A stretch of 64,000 nucleotides of DNA. It comes from Combretum micranthum (Eukaryota; Streptophyta; Magnoliopsida; Myrtales; Combretaceae). Positions 24,590-35,464 of the stretch are shown here, piece by piece. Both the position numbers and the translations under genes were made by a program. Under the pieces are notes generated by a model that worked only from the letters and a program-made list of their open reading frames with translations, did not search any database and had not been told where the DNA came from. The stretch spans positions 248,001-312,000 of the forward strand of contig JAMXBD010000063.1 in assembly GCA_024138025.1 (NCBI GenBank), read 5' to 3'. Every line of letters starts with the position of its first letter. The first letter of the stretch is position 1.

Positions 24590-25950
24590 AATAACTAGCA
24601 TCTTGGGGTGTCCTCCTCTTGCTAAGGGGTCAGCATCAACTTTTTGATGAATAAGTCCGCTTAGTACCTTCATCAGCTTTTTTAAAATCGTTCTCTTCCC
24701 CATCAGGCTCACAAACCTCTTCCCTTTCAACAATATTCAAGCTTTTCTTGTTTAGACACTCATTAGATCTGTGCCCTGCTTGATTGCAACGATAGCACTT
24801 GCCTAAAATGGGTTTTACATAGGGATTGCTTAGCTTTTGTGTGTCCTTAGCATCAACAGGATGCTTACCAACAACTTTTCCTCTTTCTTCTCACTACTCA
24901 ATTCTTGCTTCCCTTCAATATTATCACCCTTTTCACTCACACGATGATCCATACTCTCATCTCTAATCCTCCTTCTATCAATATCATATTGGTTGCCTTT
25001 CTCATGCAACATCAACTCGACTCGAAGAGCCATATTCTTTGCTTCATTTAAATTCCTTAATACATTCACACCAATTTTATCTTGAATTTGAAATTTCAAA
25101 ACATTAACATACTTGGAAACTTGTTATCCTTTGCTTTCTCGAAGATCATTCTGTTCAGTCAACCGCATGAATTCGTCTATATATTCATGAACCATTCGTT
25201 GTCCTTGGTGACAACATTGGTACTACTGAAACATAATCTGCAAATAATCAGGTGGCAGAAAGTCCCTCTGTGGCAATTGCTTCATACGGACCCAAGTCTA
25301 CACTTGCTGTCTTCCTTCTCGCTGTCTTCTATTTTGTAGCCTCTCTCACCAGGCAGAAGCCTCACCTTTTAATATGCATGCCAATAATCTAACACGATGC
25401 TCTTTCCGTATCTCCATGTAGTTGAAAAATCGATCTACATTTGCTAACCAATCCAAAAACTCTTATATATTCAAATTTCCATTAAAAGAAGGAATATCTA
25501 CCTTTAAACAGAAATCTCCACCATTGCCCTGATAGTAACCGTAGTAATTCCTCTGGTATCTGCCACTACCATGACCGAATCTCCTTCGTGGTTGTCTCTC
25601 TCCAACCAAAAACTCACATTCCTCCTTAGAATCTTCATCTGAGATTTGTGCCCATCTATTTACAACAAAAGGTCTGTTGATTGGATTGTTGTAAGCATCT
25701 CTTGCCCTTGGTCATCTCCCACCATCATTCCTGCCTTTATAGTTATCGACCGCCATGGCGTCGAAACGCTCGACCAGATCTTCGACAAACTGCTCTACCC
25801 ATCGTATTCTCTGATCCATGGTATCAACTACTGTCTTAGGAACCTTAGTCCTACAGACTCTCGTATCTTGTACACCGTCAAGAGTACGACCGCTATTAAC
25901 ACCGTTGTTGGTAGAAATCTTTGTAGGATTTTACCGTGCTTTGATACCAC
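24590..25950 (-). pseudogene. gag region of element A, with zinc knuckle
   Basis: Read on the minus strand, a retrotransposon Gag core can be followed through frame changes: a tryptophan-containing ASAWWERLQNRRQREG segment, then VHEYIDEFMRL, then KFQIQDKIGVNVLRNLNEAK (open stretch 25,099-24,830). An intact CX2CX4HX4C zinc knuckle (CYRCNQAGHRSNEC) lies at about 24,800-24,750. Stops and shifts interrupt it several times. The role in the family is RNA packaging and particle formation. Confidence 0.75.
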
Positions 25951-25952
25951 TT

Positions 25953-26404
25953 TGATGCAGCGTGGATGCATTTCAATAAATAGAAACCAATTTAACGATT
26001 AATTTCAAAACGTGAACTTAACCACGCAATTGCTAAGTAATTACAAATTCAGAGAAAAGCTCTCAATTTAGGGTTTTCAATGTCAAAAGTATGATAGTCT
26101 CCCTTTAACAAAACCCTCAACACCCTATTTATAGTCTCAATAAAACAAAAAAAAAAAAAAATTCATACAGAACATGAAAAATCATTATAAACCAGTAGCT
26201 TAGATACTGTATGTCGGCGGCCTAAGGATACAAGCCGGCGTTTCCTTCTGCCAAAGCTCTACGGCCGTGATTTAGACCGTGGTCGAAGCTGGGCATTTTC
26301 TTTCACTTTATGCCGGCTCAAAGGCCGGCGGCCTTCAATCATACATAGGCGACGTTGGATGGAAAATAGGCAGGCTTGAAACTAGCTTTGATTGGGCTGC
26401 ATCA
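25953..26404 (-). repeat. 5' LTR of element A
   Basis: 452 bp. Contains the GCCGGCTCAAAGGCCGGCGG word at about 26,312-26,332, which recurs in variant form in other LTRs of the window. Confidence 0.85.
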
Positions 26405-26409
26405 CTTGT

Positions 26410-27904
26410 GAGTCAAGCTTCATTTTTATAGTTACTCTAGACAAACGGATTTTTTTCCCCTTTCCCTTAATACAATGTGTTGATAACAACTTAATAAATC
26501 TTCAATTACATAAAACTTATTTTACATTGAATTTTACATAAGTGGTGACTGACTTTTGGGTAGCAAAACATTATAGTCCAGGGTGTGTTAATTTACAAAA
26601 TACAATGATGTGCTATAATATACTACCTAATACAAAACTAGGATTGTTGGCTCAAACTTAAAGCCTGATGATAAAGTTAGCTTCCAAATGCTTTCCCTTC
26701 TCTCAATCCTCCACTGCAAATGTAAGGTAAGGATGAGGATAGAGAGGGTGAGCAATGAATTCTAACATGCCTCCATCATCAAGCTCCTAGCTTGGCAACC
26801 ACTGTGTTTATCTAATAACGAGGTAGCTTGTTTCCATGTTTCTCATCATTGTGAATATGCCATCTTAAAACACTTTTGTAGAGGGACTAAGCTTTAACTA
26901 TCAAGTTATGTAACTTCACAAAATAATCCATTGTAAGCTCCTCTGGCCTTAACTGTAAAGAAGATTCAGGATGTTCGGCTAAAATTATGATAATATAATA
27001 TCACATGCAATGGGTAGGAGACAATCTCCTAGTGAAATCTTGAAGAAGAAAGCCTATTAAGGTATTGAAATTAAAAATTGGAACCAGACTAGCACAATGC
27101 TCAATGCACTTTCATCTTATATACATATGTTGTGAGTGATATTATGCAAAAACTCAAAGACCGGCATCATCAAGAGCTTTCTTGACCTCATTAGCAGTAC
27201 ATATGTGCTGTAGTGATCTCCGCAACATCTTTCTTTAACCATTGAATGTGGAATTTACTTGTATTCATGAACATGGTAATGCTTAAATTCCCGAAATCTT
27301 GAAACATGATAGCTAGTTTAAAAATCCTTATTCAGTTAGTTACCACTTCTTTCATCTACTCCAAAAGTTATCAAGAAACAAAAGGGAAATGTTAGGACAA
27401 GAAGGACCATATGTTCTATAGCAAAATCATTAAAGAAAAATGTGAAATTTATGAAATTCACCGACTGTATATATTTAACAGCTTAACTATTAGAAGAAGG
27501 TTTTAGTTAAGGAAACTAGAGGGTAATCAACAACTTCTGTAAGCTTAAAAGTAACAACAGCTACATCAACCTACACAAAAAAATTGATACTCCATGTTGA
27601 CACTAATGTCCTGGTTTTACCTCCTAATCTAACCCATATACTAGGAAAGAAAAGTGCTTAGTAGGATGACTCGGTCACATTGAATTATATAAGCTCAAAA
27701 CAACTTTGCAGGTACTTGAAAACTATTGAATCAAATGCAGTGCAATCATCACATAACAATTGAATAAAAGGAGGAAAATGAGTTGTATGGTAAGAATACT
27801 CATATTGTTGGGATTTTGCAAATTCTGCTCTACATCCTTTCATCCTATACCTCAACTAGTAATTCTTTTGTTTGGTCTAAAATTTCATCGAGCAAGGGCT
27901 ACTA
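26410..27904. other. Spacer between elements A and B
   Basis: No gene recognised. On the minus strand at about 27,240-27,160 a stretch reads LQHICTANEVKKALDDAGL followed by a stop, and at about 26,970-26,890 another reads PEELTMDYFVKLHNLIV. Both look coding-like but match no family I can name. Confidence 0.35.
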
Positions 27905-27909
27905 AAGCA

Positions 27910-28461
27910 TGACGCAACATGAAAGCGTGAAGAACAAAAATCAATCTCACTAAACGATTTCTAAAAACATACAATTGCAAAACTTACAATTTCCCAAGAG
28001 AAAACTCTCTCATATAATTTTCAAAATGTATCAAATATCAAATGTCTTTACTAAAAACCCTAAAAGACTATATATAGTCTCAACAAAAGAAAATACAATA
28101 CAAATAAATTAAAAGTCGTGGAGGGGAGAAAAATAATGTAGTAGAATTGTAACCCAGCCAATGCCGGCTCAAAGCCTTTGGTGTGAAATTCAAAGTTGCC
28201 GGTATTGAACTTATGGCCACCGGCGTTAAGCTTAAGGCTGCCGGCCTTCCACCAGTGTACAATTCTCATCAAGAGCAACGAAGTTCCCATGCTCGCTTCA
28301 AAGCTGGTAGCTTCTGACAAAGAAGGCTAGTGGCTTTGGAGCTGGCATTGGAACTTCGTTGCTTTCGGAGAGAATTGTACACTGGTAGAAGGCCAGTTGC
28401 CTTAAGCTCAATGCTGACAGCTTTAAGCCGACGTTGGCTGGGTTGCAGTTTTGCTACATTA
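27910..28461 (-). repeat. 3' LTR of element B, with internal inverted repeat
   Basis: 552 bp against 432 bp for its partner. The segment 28,134-28,314 is an imperfect reverse complement of 28,323-28,461, including the LTR terminus itself ('AATGTAGTAGAATTGTAACCC' family of words). The right-hand LTR lacks most of the left arm. Confidence 0.75.
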
Positions 28462-28679
28462 TTCTTTCCCACTTGCAAAGAACTCAACCCCAAGTTCTCA
28501 TTTGTACTCTTCTTCTTCTTGGCATTAGTCGATTTGTTCTGCACCCCAATTTTAGTCCTTCTATTGGTCTCCTCTATCTCGCTTTCTGATTGAATGATAG
28601 TCATAAAAGAGTGCCCCTTATCCTTAATGGTTTTGGAATGATTTGTTATCTTCAAGGATAACTAAGTATACTTCACACC

Positions 28680-29060
28680 CCTTTTCTCAAATCTGTACAC
28701 ATTCTCTTTCCTCGCATATTGAGTATTCACATCATACTGCTAAGGTCTCCTGAACAACAGGTGACAAGCATCCATATCTATTATATCACAATAAATTCCA
28801 TCCTTGTACTTACCTATTGAGAATGGTGCTTTGCATCTCTCCTTTACATGAATCTTTTCATATGTTTTAATCCACTTATAGTGTATGTTTTAGGGTGTTT
28901 CTCCACCGATAGCCGCAACTACTTCACAATCTCTCTACTAATGATGTTCTTGCAGCTTCCACTGTCAATTATCAGGTCACAAACCTTCTCATCTATTTTG
29001 CGCCTAGTGCGAAATAACTGGTGTCGTTGGGTATCATCCTCCTACTTAGGTACAACATCA
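28680..29060 (-). pseudogene. Protease remnant of element B
   Basis: Read on the minus strand near 28,980-28,920 the active-site motif LIIDSGSCKNIISREIV is visible, followed by a stop where element A continues. The downstream region parallels the protease of element A but is interrupted. Confidence 0.65.
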
Positions 29061-29179
29061 GCCTTTTAATGATAAATGTTTGCTCAACCTCCTCCTCTTT
29101 CTTAACATAGTACTCATCATCTCTATCAGTTTCACAGTAGATTTCTTCATCTCTCTCAATAATATTGATGCTCTTCTTG

Positions 29180-30340
29180 TTAGGATACTCATTTGATCGA
29201 TGCCCTGGCTAGTTACAATGGTAACACTTGCCTAAGATAGGATTTGCATATGAATTATATTATTCCTAAGTATCCTTAGCCTCAATAGGTTTCTTGCATG
29301 TAGGCTTATCCTCTCTCTTCTCAATATTCCCATCTGGTTTCTCCTAAACCCCTTCATTTTTGTCTGCTTCAGTTTTGCTGCTACTCCTCTCATATCTAGC
29401 ATTCTCCTTCTGTAACATCATCTTAGCTTTTAAGGCCATATTTTTCGCTTCATTTAGAGTCCTCAACATAGTAACCCTAATGTTGTCCTTGATCTGCAAC
29501 TTCATACCAACCACATAACGTGCTACCTGTTGGGCTTCACTCTCCGTAAGGTCATTCCTCTCCGCCGATCGCATAAATTGAGCAGTATATTCATGCACGG
29601 TTCTTTACAAATGATGGAACCTCTGATATTGCTAAAAAAGAATTTATTCATAATCAGGAGGTAGGAAATCCCACTACAACAACTGCTTCATCCTATATCA
29701 TGTCCTCACTGGCTGTCTAAACTCACGATATCTCCTGTTTTGTAGCCTCTTCCATATGCTGACGCACCACCTTTCAATTGACAGGCTACCAACCTAACCC
29801 CATGCTCTTCAGGATTGTCCATATAATCGAAAAATCTATCTATTTTATCCAGCCAATCTAAGAATTCCTTAATATTAGGACTACTATTAAAGTTAGAGAT
29901 ATCTAACTTTACGTGAAAATCTCCATTATCTCCTTAATCATACCTATAGTAGCCTCTTCGATATCTGCCACCATTATCACTGCCTCTCCTCTATGACCAT
30001 CTATTTTCATATAAGATCTCATCCCCTTCAACAGAGTCTTCATCAGAAATTTGTGCCTATTGATTTGTAATGATAGGTCGATTGATTGGATCACCATAAG
30101 CATCCCTTGCCCTAGGTCGTCTTCCTTTAATATCCCTATCTCTATTGGTATCTACCGCTATTGTGTCGAAATGCCCAATCAAATCCTCAACAAGCTGCTC
30201 TACTCGTTGGATTCTTTGATCTATGACATCGATTACCATCTTATGAACCATCTGATTAGTTCCACAGACTCTCACATCCTGATCACCGTCAAGAATAGTA
30301 CCGCTGTCAATACTGTCATTGTTTGCCATCTTCGTAGGAA
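29180..30340 (-). pseudogene. gag remnant of element B
   Basis: The open stretch 29,598-29,344 reads MHEYTAQFMRSAERNDLTES and continues to a QIKDNIRVTMLRTLNEAKNM segment matching the Gag of element A. The N-terminal part lies at 30,329-30,057. The zinc knuckle near 29,240-29,190 has a stop and a Cys-to-Tyr change (CYHCN-stop-PGHRSNEY). Confidence 0.7.
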
Positions 30341-30361
30341 CTCATCTTGCTCCGACTAATA

Positions 30362-30793
30362 TGATGTAGCGTGAAAGTGTTAGAACATAAATCAAGCTCA
30401 TCGGATGATTTCTAAAAGAACACAATTGTAAAACTTGCAATGCCCCAAGAGAAAACTCTCTCAATTGTATTTCAAAATGTATCAAATATCAGATGTCTTT
30501 ACTAAACACCCTAAAAGACTATATATAGTCTCAACAAAAGAAAATACAATATGAATAAATTAAGAACTATGTGGGGTATAGACTACTTCAAAGCTAGCAA
30601 TTTTTGACAAAAAATTTGGGCAACTTAGGACAGAAGGCTGGCAGCTTTGGAGCTAGCATTGGAACTTCGTTGCTCTTCGTAAGAATTGTACACTGGTCAA
30701 AGGTCGATAGCCCTAAGCTCAACACTGGTGGCTTTGACTTTTGTGCCAGCAGCTTTCAGTTGGTGTTAGTTAGGTTGCAATTCTACCACATTA
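30362..30793 (-). repeat. 5' LTR of element B
   Basis: 432 bp, begins TGATGTAGCGTG and ends CTACCACATTA. Aligns with 27,910-28,461 but lacks most of the left inverted-repeat arm. Confidence 0.85.
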
Positions 30794-30947
30794 AAGCATT
30801 TAACCCTTAGTATGTTTAAAAAACTGGTAATTTTGTTTCTTAAGAAAGGAGGGAAGAAGCTATCCTAAATTAATCAAACTGCTGAAGATTGATGCATATA
30901 GGGCAGTTTAATAATATGGGTGGATATTCTCTTTAATCGTAGGATAG

Positions 30948-31085
30948 AACTACTATAAGAAAACTGAGCTTTACAGATAAAATTTCTATCTCTAATTGTA
31001 AATTTATATCACAAAAATCATCATCGCAAATTTTATTTGTAATGCTATAAGCTATTTGCCATTTTGCTCATTTTCCATTGCAAAA
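30948..31085. mobile_element. Possible CACTA-type transposon terminus
   Basis: Starts with ACTACTATAAGAAAACTGAG, close to the CACTACAAGAAAA start of plant CACTA elements. It continues with short repeated 'TCTATCTCTAATTGTAAATT' and 'ATCGCAAATTT' words typical of CACTA subterminal repeats. The other end was not found. Confidence 0.4.
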
Positions 31086-31139
31086 TTTATATCTATAAAT
31101 GTCAATTTTACTGTATTGAGCTTTCATCGAATCCGATCA

Positions 31140-31260
31140 AGTAGATAGCTTAAATGATTAGGAGCAAGTGAATGTGCAAGGATTCGAACTCCTAATTACT
31201 TAGTTCAAGATACCATGTGAGAGTTTAACTTCACTACCAATTAGACTATAAAGTTAAACA
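31140..31260 (-). mobile_element. tRNA-derived SINE-like fragment
   Basis: On the minus strand, TAGTCTAATTGGTAG resembles an A box. About 45 bases later GAGTTCGAATCC matches the pol III B-box consensus. The spacing and both boxes are as in tRNA-derived SINEs. It does not fold as a complete tRNA, and the tail and target duplication are not clear. Confidence 0.5.
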
Positions 31261-31501
31261 TAATGAATTGGTTTCCATAAAAGGTTACCATATGAAACAA
31301 AAAGGGTTAATAGTGAAAAGAAAACCCCTTAGTAAGTGGCAATCTTTCAATTTGATTTTCTTTTTAATAATTTATGAACTTGAACTCCATAAACTAGTTG
31401 GTTGTGGAACAAAAATTTTTTAATTTGTTTGATGGGTATGACCTTTAATTTTAAAATCAACCTTCGTTTCTTTTTTACAAAAAATGCATTAAAAGGCCTA
31501 A

Positions 31502-31503
<2 letters not shown>

Positions 31504-31551
<48 letters not shown>
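31504..31551. repeat. Compound (CA)n(TA)n microsatellite
   Basis: About 15 CA units are followed directly by about 9 TA units. Confidence 0.95.
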
Positions 31552-31559
31552 CATTACGC

Positions 31560-32160
31560 CAAAAAGAGTTTAATGCAATGCTTTCCAACATCTAGTTGTA
31601 ATAGATTTTTGAATGTTTTTAAAAAAGTTTCTTAAAGAAAACAATTTTGAGTAACAATTTAAAAAGTGTTGCTATAATATATTTAATGCAAGAGTATGAC
31701 GGTAAGTATATTATCTTATAGATAATATTTTAAGAAGATATGACAATTCAAAATACAATTGCTGCAATTCATAAAACAATTATTAATATAATCATTATTT
31801 TTGTTATTAACAATGTACAAAATAACATGAGATAATTTTTTTCCAAACAATGTATATTTCATTAATATACGTAATAATTTTTGTTACAAAAAATTCAAGA
31901 TGAAAGAATATTATTTTAAAATATTATCTACAATACAATATATATGTTATATCTTTGCATGATATTTACCATAGAAACTGATAAGTGTCAAAGATCTTTA
32001 TTATTCACATTTTTTAATAAGATATTATGTGGATTTTATGTGAAATAGTAAAGAAAAGGATACTTATTTGGCTAAAATGTTAATTTTAGGGATAATGGAA
32101 GGTTTTGAGCTTAATGAAGATAATTAGATGAGTTAATGAAAATTTTGATGAAAAAATAGG
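31560..32160. other. Intergenic, no gene recognised
   Basis: AT-rich sequence. No feature is supported. Confidence 0.5.
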
Positions 32161-32169
32161 AAAAGTGAA

Positions 32170-33370
32170 GATTTACAAGATACATGACTTTTGTACACAA
32201 GCTGTGTAGAACACTAGTGTAGGGGGTGAAAAATGACTAGCAAGCATTTTAGAAGTACACAAGGATCATACATAAGCCATGTAGGGTGCTCACGTAGAGG
32301 ATCGAAAGTGACCAAAACCAATTTTGGAAGTACACAGCCTGTCTACACAAGTTGTGTTCGCGGTCATGCAGCATTGGATTTCATAGATTTTGACAATTTT
32401 GAGGGAACGTCGGCTCAAGGCCGGTGTTTCCTGGTGGACTTCTTGCAGTGAAATCAACTTCGTCTTTTCCTATAGTTAGCAATCGTGACTTGTCTTTTGA
32501 TCATTATTAATCATTCCTTTGAAACCCTAGAGGAGAAAATAGGTGCTTGAAGAGGAGAACATGTAGGGCTTCATTAAAGATCACAAGAATTTAATTTTCA
32601 AGGGTATAATCATGTTTTATATATATTTTTCCATGTTCATCATTATAATCATCTTCATGTGGAAACTTAGATCTTTGTACCCTAAGTCTTGAGAAACCCT
32701 AACCCTATTGTGGACTTGAAGGTTTTTATTAATGGAAGTTCATGTTTCTTGAATCTATTCATGTGTTCTTATCGTTCTTCATTTAATATGTGCGTAGTAG
32801 TAGATCTCATTTGATTCTTGTTGATTTAATCGACAGGTTGATTGATGGGATAGATTTCACATGAGTAGAGGAATTTGAATGTAATTCTAGATATAGATTA
32901 CATGAATTTTTTGCATCAAGATTCTATCATTTTAAGGAAATATGATCTATAATGTAATTTTATATGAATATATTGAAGAAAGAAATTTCCTTTAGACATA
33001 TAGAATTAGAATTCAATCATCTTGAAAGAGAGATTGATGAATCTAGGGTTCCTGTAGTTCAAGAACTTAAACAATCCATTAATAGATCTTATAAGAAGTT
33101 TGAATAGAGTCAGTGGTGAATCAATGTTAGGTATTTTTGTAATTGATATATTTAGAAGGCGTGATATTAATTGTTCTAGGGTTAATTAGTTAGGTAGTTA
33201 TTAATTATTCTTGCTATATTCGATTTAGACCAGCTGAATAGTATAATTAGGGTAATTACCAATAGTTATAAATCCTTGTGGAATGACTCCTGTGTTTACA
33301 TCGATACTACAATCGATAGGTACACTTGCCTAGGATTAGTCGCATAGCAAGAATATGGTTTTAATTTAAT
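32170..33370 (+). mobile_element. LTR fragment, possibly Athila/Tat-type
   Basis: At 32,196-32,375 there are about two and a half imperfect repeats of roughly 70 bp carrying 'ACACAAGYTGTGT' and 'TTTTRGAAGTACAC'. These are followed by a GTCGGCTCAAGGCCGGTG word (32,409-32,426) and a long non-coding stretch. It ends near 'GGTACACTTGCCTAGG', reminiscent of the 3' part of Athila/Tat LTRs. No partner LTR or coding region is present, so the boundaries are estimates. Confidence 0.4.
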
Positions 33371-33410
33371 TTGATGAACTGCGATTGAAAATCCCACATC
33401 AACAACGCTT

Positions 33411-33962
33411 TTAAAATTGTTAATCGAAAGTGTTGCCTTTTGAGGAGTCTTTAAAACAAAATTAAATAAGTTCATTGTAGTGTCCATCTAAAGAGACTTA
33501 AATTGGGAAAAAAACCACTAATTAAATAGGTAATGTGCATGGAAAAAAAAAAGGTAATGTGCACTAATAAAGCATTAAAAAAACAGTGATACACTAACAA
33601 CTACATGTCAGATGTGTTAAATATGGAAAATTAATAAATAAAAAAAAAATCAATAGTCGTTTCCTAGAAACCTTAATTACTTGTGGTCAAGATAATGAAT
33701 TGCTACAAGATTATGTGAACTACTTTATAAGAAAAGCTTATTCACAACAAATGCAATAGATCTGCCATAAGTTGATGGCTAAATTTCAATTTGAGTTCTA
33801 TTTATATTCGTTGCAATTAATCAATCGATACGTCAGTTTGTAATTGATAAACTTCTTGTTATATCGTTGCATGAAATTTACTATAGCATACTTTTAAAAT
33901 GTTACTCGAAAGTGTTGCCTTTGAGAAACTTTTTTACTAAAATTAAATATGTTCATTACAAT
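33411..33962 (+). repeat. Short direct repeat pair
   Basis: A stretch of about 70 bp at 33,411-33,480 ('TCGAAAGTGTTGCCTTT' core, then 'AAATTAAATAAGTTCATT') recurs in diverged form at 33,889-33,962, directly left of the LINE insertion. Confidence 0.6.
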
Positions 33963-34299
33963 TAACTATTGTAAGAAACACATATTTAAGTTTTTTTTTT
34001 TCCGCGATAAATTTAAGACTTTAAAGAAAAAAGATGCAAGCATCATACATTAGAGTTCACGACCAAGCTAACCAAAGGACAAAATCAGTCTAATACAGAT
34101 AAAGGCTGGGGAACAGCTACATTCAAAGAAAAGACATATCAGTTCAATAAAGATAAAAGTTCCTTTATCAGAGATGAAAAAACAGTAAAAATATGCATTG
34201 GAGTAGAGTCTATAAAGGTGGAATTGTGATCTACAATAGCACATCCTTACACTATATCACGTGTAATAAAGTTGTCTTCTCTAGGTGCCCAAGATAAGT

Positions 34300-34625
34300 A
34301 GACCTATGGGGTTGTCTGGATCAGTTGCCTACAAACAATTATAAAATTTGGTAAAGAATCATGGTTGATTTCTTTATTCTTGATCAGGTTAATGATTTCA
34401 AGAGAATCTATCTCAATTAGTATGGTTTGATCAGAAAATTGTTGCGCCATCCATAGACCCCATAATTCAGCCTCCTTAGGGGGGCTCGCATTGATTTATT
34501 TTCCTAATCCACCCTTACAAATCCCTTTCATATCTCTTGCACAATCTGCTACACAGATATACTTCCTCTTAGGGTAAAAAGCTACATCAACATTGATCTT
34601 TAAATTCATTCCACTCAGCATACTC
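34300..34625 (-). pseudogene. RNase H (RVT_3) region of the LINE
   Basis: Minus-strand translation gives KINVDVAFYPKRKYICVADC, a stop, then a PPKEAELWGLWMAQQF segment followed by ILIEIDSLEIINLIK. The D, E and D residues match the plant LINE RNase H pattern (NVDGA...AELWA...VEMDS). One in-frame stop separates the halves. Confidence 0.7.
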
Positions 34626-34802
34626 TAGTTGAAAATTTCATTACAAGTTCATATACTTTTTAGCTTCTGGATTATTGCCTAGAACTCATGGGCATTAGTG
34701 CGAACAATGTAATTCCAGTCATTTCTAAGAGAATCATTACGAAATATACAATCATATATGGCCTTCCAGATATACCATTAAAAAAAAAAAAAAGGTTGTA
34801 CT

Positions 34803-35312
34803 CTATAGGGGATGAGGGGAATAATGTTTGGTTCTAGTCCTGGCAGTAACTTCCGACCAATCCTTTAAAGGTAAAGAGAAAATGGAGAGGAAGAGAGGGG
34901 ATGCATTCAAGGACATCCACTTATCTTTAGTCCAGTTACAGTTCATAAAAAGATGGGTGCTATCTTCTAACTCATTACCATAGAGTGGGCAAAAAGGGTC
35001 TATTGTGATACTTCGTCTCAAAAGTTGTTGATGGGTGGGAACACAATTTTTCCAACACCTCCGAAGAAAAATTTGAATCTTAGGATATGTTTTATTTTTC
35101 CATATCCATTTATTCTTATAATACATAGAGTCTTTTATATTATCTCTCATCAGAGATTTGTAGGCTGATCTAGTGGTTAACTCCCCCCTCATGTCCATCT
35201 GCCAAGGCCATATATCTTCTCTTGAGTCTTGCGTAAGAATATGAGAGCCAAGATTCTGTTTTAAGCTTTCATCAATGGGATATCCTATGATCTCCTCTTT
35301 CCAACTATCCAC
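34803..35312 (-). pseudogene. zf-RVT region of the LINE
   Basis: A 169-codon open stretch with RSAYKSLM, a KIQIFLRRCWKNCVPTHQQL segment and FCPLYGNELEDSTHLFMNCN. This is the C-terminal zinc-binding domain found after the reverse transcriptase in plant LINEs. In the usual CX2C the second Cys is replaced (CPLYG). Confidence 0.8.
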
Positions 35313-35464
35313 ATCTGACTAAGCTGAAGCTACATTAATTTGCATCATTTCCTTGGTTAATAGGCTATATATGAATTTGGAAGGAATGCCCTCATAAGTC
35401 CAATTGTTTGACCAAGATTTGCACCGATTTCCACTCTTCAAATAAAAACTATAGTTTTGATCCA

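Larger units (their letters stand above)
23619..26409 (-). mobile_element. LTR element A: gag-protease only, Ty3/gypsy-like, minus strand
   Basis: The LTRs at 23,624-24,068 and 25,953-26,404 read TGATGCAGC...GCTGCATCA and are diverged. They are flanked by CTTAT and CTTGT (4/5 target duplication). Next to the right LTR, on the minus strand, is a primer-binding site TGGTATCAAAGCA, close to initiator-Met tRNA. Next to the left LTR is a purine tract, AGGTAGGAGAGAA. The interior is only about 1.9 kb and holds gag, a zinc knuckle and a protease. There is no space for reverse transcriptase, RNase H or integrase, so the element is non-autonomous, similar in plan to the published TR-GAG class. Confidence 0.85.
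27905..30798 (-). mobile_element. LTR element B: gag-protease only, same family as A, minus strand
   Basis: The LTRs are 27,910-28,461 and 30,362-30,793. A perfect 5-bp target duplication AAGCA lies at 27,905-27,909 and 30,794-30,798. A purine tract (GTGGGAAAGAA on the minus strand) abuts the left LTR. The primer site beside the right LTR is degenerate but still recalls initiator-Met tRNA. The interior (about 1.9 kb) again holds only gag, knuckle and protease remnants, and its sequence parallels element A closely. Many stops are present. Confidence 0.85.

Noticed and set aside
25646..26002. Plus-strand open frame of 118 codons
   Set aside because: It is antisense to the gag region of element A and shows no protein-like conservation of its own.
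30051..30359. Plus-strand open frame of 102 codons
   Set aside because: Antisense to the gag region of element B. Its similarity to the frame at 25,646 only reflects the shared element family.
31140..31260. Functional tRNA gene
   Set aside because: A and B boxes are visible, but the arms do not pair into a cloverleaf; a SINE-like fragment fits better.
32694..32710. Telomere-like AAACCCTAACCCTA
   Set aside because: Only about two units in otherwise non-repetitive sequence; not a telomeric tract.
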